Below, one piece after another: positions 59,912 through 64,000 of a stretch of 64,000 bases of DNA. The stretch comes from an uncultured Burkholderiales bacterium (GTDB lineage Bacteria; Pseudomonadota; Gammaproteobacteria; Burkholderiales; Burkholderiaceae_C). Position numbers and translations under genes: made by a program. Positions within the stretch are counted from its first letter, which is position 1, and every line of letters starts with the position of its first letter. The DNA lies in contig CAMFGY010000025.1 of assembly GCA_945952065.1 (NCBI GenBank), positions 1 to 64,000 on the forward strand, in the 5' to 3' direction. The notes beneath the pieces were generated by a model. The model ran no database searches, was not told the DNA's origin, and worked only from the letters and a program-made list of their open reading frames with translations.

Positions 59912-61435
59912 TCAGCTGATGACCCGCCTCATGGTGGTGGTGCCGATCTTCATGCCCTCGCGGTACTTGGCCACGGTGCGTCGCGCGACCTGGATGCCTT
60001 GCTCTTCCAGCATGCTGGCGATGGCGCTGTCCGACAGCGGCTTGGCCGGGTTTTCTGCGTCGATGAACTGCTTGATCAGCGCGCGCACCGCGGTGCTGGA
60101 CGCTTCGCCGCCGGCCTCGGTGCTCAGGCCTGAGCCAAAGAAATACTTCAGCTCAAAAGTGCCGAACAAGGTGTCCATGTACTTGGCGGTGGTGACGCGC
60201 GAGATGGTGGACTCATGCAGCCCCAGCTCATCAGCAATCTCCCGCAGCACCAGCGGCTTCATCGCCAAGGCGCCATGGGTGAAGAAGGCTTTTTGCCGCT
60301 CCACGATGGCTTGCGAGACCCGCAAAATGGTGTCAAAGCGCTGTTGAATGTTCTTGATGAACCAGCGCGCTTCTTGCAGCTGGGTGCCGAGCGCACTGTT
60401 GGTGATGCCGCCACGCGTTTGACGCAGGGCATTGGCATACATCTCGTTGATGCGCAGTTTGGGCGCGACTTCGGGGTTGATGATGACGCGCAACTCCCGG
60501 CCGACCTTGCGCACGATCACATCGGGAATCACCGCCGTGCTGATGCTGCGCGCAAAGGCGCGGCCCGGTTTGGGCTCCAGCGACACAATCAAAGCCTGGG
60601 CTTCGCGCAGCAGCCCATCATCGGCGCCGGTCAGCGCCATCAGCTTTTTGTGGTCGCGCCGGGCCAGCAGGTCCAGGTGGCGCTTGCAGATGATGATGGC
60701 AATCACTTGGGCCTCGCTGCGCGGCAGGGCACGCAGCTGCAGTTCCAGGCACTCCGGCAAGTCCTTGGCGCCGACGCCGCTGGGCGTCATGTTTTGCAAC
60801 CACTTCAGCGCAATGCGCAGGTGGTCGAGCAAGTCTTCCCGTTCCTCGGCGTTCTCGCTCAGCGCGGCGGCGATCTCATCCAGGCTGTCTTCCAGATAGC
60901 CGTCGTCGTTGAGCGACTCGATCAAGACATGCAAGGCCATGCGGTCGGTGTCTGACAGGCTCATGCCGGCCATTTGCTGCACCAAGTGTTCCTGCAGACT
61001 GATCTCGCCGCTGGACTGATCTTGGCGTTCGCCGTCTTCATCGTCGCCGCCACCACTGCCGCTGCTGCTGGCGGGCAGTTCGCGGATGCCGTCGAAGTCA
61101 TCGCGTTCGGTGCCGTTCTCCCAGTCCTCGCGCTCGGTGCCGCCGAAGTCCTCGGCCTGGATTTCTGCCGGGCCTTCGCTACCGCCGCCCACTTCCATGT
61201 CAGCGCCGCTGTCTTCGGCCGCGGTGGCTTCGCTGACGCTGCCGCGCGTGTCGTTCAACTCAGGCGCGGCGACACTGTAGTCCTCGTCGGTCTCCAGCAG
61301 CGGGTTTTGGGCCAGCATTTGGTCGACTTCTTGGTTCAACTCCAGGGTGGACAGTTGCAGCAGCCGGATCGATTGCTGCAATTGCGGCGTCAAAGAGAGA
61401 TGCTGGCTCAGCCGAACCTGTAGTGAGGGCTTCAT
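59912..61435 (-). CDS. rpoN: RNA polymerase sigma-54 factor RpoN
   Basis: The 507-residue sigma-54 directs transcription from -24/-12 promoters with enhancer-binding proteins. It has the Gln/Leu-rich region I (SLQVRLSQHLSLTPQLQQSI), a long acidic region II (about 55-150), the core-binding region and the HTH (VLREIADELGLHESTISRVT). The RpoN box reads A-R-R-T-V-A-K-Y-R-E near the end. It lies 15 bp after lptB on the same strand, the conserved order lptA-lptB-rpoN. Confidence 0.96.
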   Translation of the reverse strand: MKPSLQVRLSQHLSLTPQLQQSIRLLQLSTLELNQEVDQMLAQNPLLETDEDYSVAAPELNDTRGSVSEATAAEDSGADMEVGGGSEGPAEIQAEDFGGTEREDWENGTERDDFDGIRELPASSSGSGGGDDEDGERQDQSSGEISLQEHLVQQMAGMSLSDTDRMALHVLIESLNDDGYLEDSLDEIAAALSENAEEREDLLDHLRIALKWLQNMTPSGVGAKDLPECLELQLRALPRSEAQVIAIIICKRHLDLLARRDHKKLMALTGADDGLLREAQALIVSLEPKPGRAFARSISTAVIPDVIVRKVGRELRVIINPEVAPKLRINEMYANALRQTRGGITNSALGTQLQEARWFIKNIQQRFDTILRVSQAIVERQKAFFTHGALAMKPLVLREIADELGLHESTISRVTTAKYMDTLFGTFELKYFFGSGLSTEAGGEASSTAVRALIKQFIDAENPAKPLSDSAIASMLEEQGIQVARRTVAKYREGMKIGTTTMRRVIS

Positions 61436-61450
61436 CGTCTTGCTGCCCCG

Positions 61451-62242
61451 CTACATGCGGAAGTTCTCGCCGAGGTAGACCTTGCGCACATCGGCGTTGT
61501 CGACAATTTCGTCCGGTGTGCCTTCGGCCAGCACCGCGCCCTCGCTGATGATGTAGGCGCGGTCGCAAATGCCCAAGGTCTCGCGCACATTGTGGTCGGT
61601 GATCAGCACTCCGATGCCGCGCGCCTTCAGGAAGCCGATGATGCGCTGAATCTCCAGCACCGCGATGGGGTCCACGCCCGCAAAGGGCTCGTCCAAGAGG
61701 ATGAAGCGCGGCTGTGTGGCCAGCGCGCGAGCGATTTCTACACGGCGGCGCTCGCCGCCCGAAAGCGCCGGCGCCGGGCTGTCGCGCAGCGACTCGATGC
61801 TGAGGTCGTGCAGCAAGCCTTCCAGCAGTTCATTGATACGCTTGGGTGGCAGCGAGCGCCCATCCGGCCCGAGCTGCAACTCCAGCACCGCGCGAATGTT
61901 CTGCTCGGCCGTCAGCTTGCGAAAAATCGACGCTTCCTGCGGCAAATAGCTCAGGCCCAGGCGGGCGCGTTGATGAATCGGCAAATGCTCGACCGCTTGG
62001 CCATCGATGCGGATCTGGCCGGCATCGGCACGCACCAGGCCCACGATCATGTAAAAGCTGGTGGTCTTGCCGGCGCCGTTGGGCCCCAAAAGCCCAATCA
62101 CTTCGCCGCTGCCCACGCTCAGATGCACGTTCTTCACCACGCGACGCACGCCATAGCTCTTGGCCAAACCTTCGGCCTCCAGGCGGCTGCGCGGGCCGGT
62201 TTCCAAGGCGGCCGGCGAATGCGTATCGGCAGTGCGGCTCAT
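61451..62242 (-). CDS. lptB: LPS export ABC transporter ATP-binding protein LptB
   Basis: The cytoplasmic ATPase of the LptB2FGC lipopolysaccharide exporter. The 263-residue protein has Walker [10 protein letters not shown], the LptB signature [15 protein letters not shown], Walker [14 protein letters not shown] and H-loop I-T-D-H-N-V-R-E-T. The N-terminus carries about 20 extra residues compared with E. coli LptB. Its ATG overlaps the lptA stop (ATGA). Confidence 0.96.
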   Translation of the reverse strand: MSRTADTHSPAALETGPRSRLEAEGLAKSYGVRRVVKNVHLSVGSGEVIGLLGPNGAGKTTSFYMIVGLVRADAGQIRIDGQAVEHLPIHQRARLGLSYLPQEASIFRKLTAEQNIRAVLELQLGPDGRSLPPKRINELLEGLLHDLSIESLRDSPAPALSGGERRRVEIARALATQPRFILLDEPFAGVDPIAVLEIQRIIGFLKARGIGVLITDHNVRETLGICDRAYIISEGAVLAEGTPDEIVDNADVRKVYLGENFRM

Positions 62243-62907
62243 GAAGGCTTGCGAGGCTGCTGCAACTCGGTCACGGGCTTGAGTTGCAAGGGCGCGGGCG
62301 GCGCTTCATTGGCGCTGGCACCGGCTGCGCCGCGCGGCATGATCACCACGCGCGCACGTCCATTCGGGCTTGGCGCGCCGGGGCCCACCTCCACGGTGAA
62401 CACTTCGGCGCGATTGTCATAAACGATCACAGCGCCGGTGACTTCGTCACCGATGGCGCTGCCTACCGTGCGCCGCCCCACCGCATTGCCAATGAAACGC
62501 ACCGTGTCACTGCGGGTGTCGTACTCGATCTGATCGGCATAGCCTTCAATCGCTTCGCCGGGCACGTCGCGCGCTTGGCGGAAGCTGACTTGTTTGCCGG
62601 TCTGCCCATTGGCATAGGCTTGGTAATAGCCATCGCCGGTTTCGCGCAGGTCCAGGCGCTCGGCGCGCAGCAAGATGCTTCCCTTGCTCAAGACCACATC
62701 GCCGAGAAATTCGGTGCGCTGATTGGCCACATCGATGCGTCCTCCTTTGATGGAGGAGATGTTGAGCGGCTTGAGCCGATCGGCTTTTTCTGCCTGCGCC
62801 GGTGCATGAGCCGCCAGACTGAGCAGCACGGCCAAGCCCAGGCTCAGCGCCGGCAGGCGCGAGCGTTCGAGGGCGGGAGGTGTGGGGCAGGACTCAGGGT
62901 TTCGCAT
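62239..62907 (-). CDS. lptA: LPS transport periplasmic protein LptA
   Basis: The 222-residue periplasmic protein bridges inner and outer membrane with its beta-jellyroll (OstA-like) fold and carries LPS. After the signal peptide (cut near A-Q-A), it has [21 protein letters not shown], then [23 protein letters not shown] and [12 protein letters not shown] 62907 is used; ATGs at 62931 and 62955 are in frame. lptC, which normally precedes it, is not here. Confidence 0.92.
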   Translation of the reverse strand: MRNPESCPTPPALERSRLPALSLGLAVLLSLAAHAPAQAEKADRLKPLNISSIKGGRIDVANQRTEFLGDVVLSKGSILLRAERLDLRETGDGYYQAYANGQTGKQVSFRQARDVPGEAIEGYADQIEYDTRSDTVRFIGNAVGRRTVGSAIGDEVTGAVIVYDNRAEVFTVEVGPGAPSPNGRARVVIMPRGAAGASANEAPPAPLQLKPVTELQQPRKPS

Positions 62908-62960
62908 GGCGGCACAATTCTTGCAGACCATTCTAGCCCCAGCGATCCGGCCCATCAGGC

Positions 62961-63614
62961 TCAGGCCTTGCCGCGAACCAGCTTGATCAGGTGATCGGTC
63001 ACGGCCAGGGCTTGGGCATTGCCCTTGGCCATGCTGGGCGCCGTCAAAAAGCGACCGCCGACGCCCAGAGCAGGCACACCTTCGACCTTGTAGTCGGCCG
63101 CCAGCTTGGCCATTTGGCCCAAGCGAGCCTGCGCACCGAAGGAGTTGAAGGCGGCGCTGAATTTGGCAGTGTCCACACCCAGCTTGGCCATCAGCGCGGT
63201 GATGGCCTTCTCGTCCGTCAACTCTGCGCGGTCCACATGAAAGGCCTTGAACACGGCCTCATGCAGATCGCCCATGCGGCCCATCGATTCGATGGCATAG
63301 AACATGCGCTGGTGCAGCTTGTGCATGGCGCCCACGCCCACATGCACGCGACGCAGCACCACATCGGCCGGCAGTTGCTTGCTCCAGGCGCTCAGCAGCG
63401 GGTCCAGGGCGTAGCAGTGCGGGCAGGTGTAGAGAAAAAACTCAAACACTTCGATCTTGCCGCCGGCTGCCGCGGGCAGGGGCTGGGCCAGACGTTGGTA
63501 CTGCGCGCCTTCTTGCGGCACTGCGGTGCCGCCCTGGGCCCAGCTCAAGCTGGGCAGGCCAGCCAGGGCGCCCATGCTGGCGTTGAAGCTGCGGCGGGAA
63601 ATTTTGCTCATCAT
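62961..63614 (-). CDS. dsbA: DsbA-type thiol:disulfide interchange protein
   Basis: A 217-residue periplasmic thioredoxin-fold oxidase. It has a signal sequence with a twin-arginine-like S-R-R-S-F start, ending S-L-S-W-A. The redox motif is C-P-H-C (F-L-Y-T-C-P-H-C-Y-A), and the cis-Pro loop is G-V-P-A-L-G-V (Val before cis-Pro, usual in DsbA). It introduces disulfides into exported proteins. The start at 63614 is chosen because the signal peptide begins there. It lies 53 bp upstream of lptA and 59 bp downstream of a second, related gene. Confidence 0.93.
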   Translation of the reverse strand: MMSKISRRSFNASMGALAGLPSLSWAQGGTAVPQEGAQYQRLAQPLPAAAGGKIEVFEFFLYTCPHCYALDPLLSAWSKQLPADVVLRRVHVGVGAMHKLHQRMFYAIESMGRMGDLHEAVFKAFHVDRAELTDEKAITALMAKLGVDTAKFSAAFNSFGAQARLGQMAKLAADYKVEGVPALGVGGRFLTAPSMAKGNAQALAVTDHLIKLVRGKA

Positions 63615-63673
63615 CGAATGCCTTCTTGTGCGGGTTGCGTGGGTGCTGGAGGCGGGCTGGAATGCCTGGGCCA

Positions 63674-64000
63674 TCAAGCCTTGCGTTGGCGGGCCAGATT
63701 GATCAGATGATCGGCCACCGCCAGCGCTTGCTTGCCCTGCACCTGCTCGGACTGACCTCGGATGCCAGCCTTGGACGGCGATGTCAGGAACATGCCGCCC
63801 ACGCCCAGGGCGGGCACGCCATCGATGCGATAGCTTTCGGACAATTTATTGGCTTGCTCACATTTGGCGTTCATGCCGAAGTTGTTGTAGGCGGCACTGA
63901 ACTTGGCCGCGTCCAGACCCAGCTTGACGGCCAACTCCGTGATGGCTTTTTCGCTGTCCACCGGCAGGCGTTCGACCTGGAAGGCTTGGAACACGCGGTC
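63674..64000 (-). CDS. Second DsbA-like protein, C-terminal part (cut by window edge)
   Basis: The 108 visible residues align with the end of the neighbouring DsbA: V-F-Q-A-F-Q-V-E-R, a helical domain with LGLDAAKFSAAYNNFGM, the cis-Pro loop G-V-P-A-L-G-V and an end DHLINLARQ like DHLIKLVRG. An insert of about ten residues (GIRGQSEQVQ) precedes the last helix. The start and active-site Cys lie outside the window. The two genes are a tandem duplication. Confidence 0.88.
   Translation of the reverse strand, partial: DRVFQAFQVERLPVDSEKAITELAVKLGLDAAKFSAAYNNFGMNAKCEQANKLSESYRIDGVPALGVGGMFLTSPSKAGIRGQSEQVQGKQALAVADHLINLARQRKA

Noticed and set aside
1-64000. tRNA, rRNA, CRISPR arrays, prophage and intact insertion sequences
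   Set aside because: Intergenic gaps were read for cloverleaf arms, regularly spaced repeats, integrase or transposase motifs; none was seen.

Overview
The window is a GC-rich chromosomal stretch (well above 60 % GC by eye) of a Gram-negative betaproteobacterium, most likely from the Burkholderiales in the Rubrivivax/Leptothrix/Roseateles group. The evidence is the family content: three PEP-CTERM sorting-signal proteins, a sigma-54/LptB/LptA block, a split PntAA-PntAB-PntB transhydrogenase, tryptophanyl-tRNA synthetase with a C-terminal extension, and tandem DsbA-type thioredoxins. No rRNA, tRNA, CRISPR array, prophage or intact insertion sequence was found. The species cannot be fixed from the sequence alone.

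Layout. 1-4 kb: a lower-GC membrane acyltransferase, a GFA-type protein, a lipocalin-like protein, a repeat-bearing gap and a HAF-repeat PEP-CTERM protein. 4-10 kb: TapT (DTW), an M13 metallopeptidase, and a translationally coupled pair made of a cysteine desulfurase/MBL-like/rhodanese fusion and TrhO. 10-24 kb: a DUF2087 protein, phosphatidylserine decarboxylase, a divergent LysR/LysE pair, PhzF, aldo/keto reductase, a PAS-GGDEF-EAL protein, TrpS, an acyl-CoA synthetase, a 2TM protein, a membrane-anchored AraC regulator, a secreted alpha/beta hydrolase and a second PEP-CTERM protein.

25.3-39.4 kb is the most distinctive part. A tightly packed operon encodes a reduced type II secretion-like machine: GspG, GspF, GspE, GspL-like, GspM/PilO-like and GspC/PilP-like proteins, a lipoprotein secretin with N-terminal TPRs and a C-terminal cohesin-like domain, and three more pseudopilin-like proteins. 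It lacks GspH/I/J/K, GspN and prepilin peptidase. A third PEP-CTERM protein follows on the same strand after a 491-bp gap, in tandem with a 1058-residue subtilase that has no sorting tag and is a candidate substrate. A strong terminator ends this block.

39.5-49.9 kb: a Cys-rich lipoprotein, a four-gene MacAB-like ABC exporter, a CAP-domain protein, a NarL-type two-component system, MnmA, a DUF535 protein and a Nudix hydrolase. 50-64 kb: PntAA-AB-B, FadD-type ligase, a winged-helix-like protein, RsmE, a THUMP methyltransferase, a BamE-like lipoprotein, an EamA exporter with its AraC regulator, RpoN, LptB, LptA and two DsbA-like proteins, the last cut by the window end.

Two themes recur. One is RNA modification (TapT, TrhO, MnmA, RsmE, THUMP methyltransferase, plus a sulfur-mobilising fusion). 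The other is cell-envelope export and surface display (T2SS-like machine, PEP-CTERM proteins, ABC exporter, Lpt components). Function assignments rest on reading translated motifs; no database search was run.
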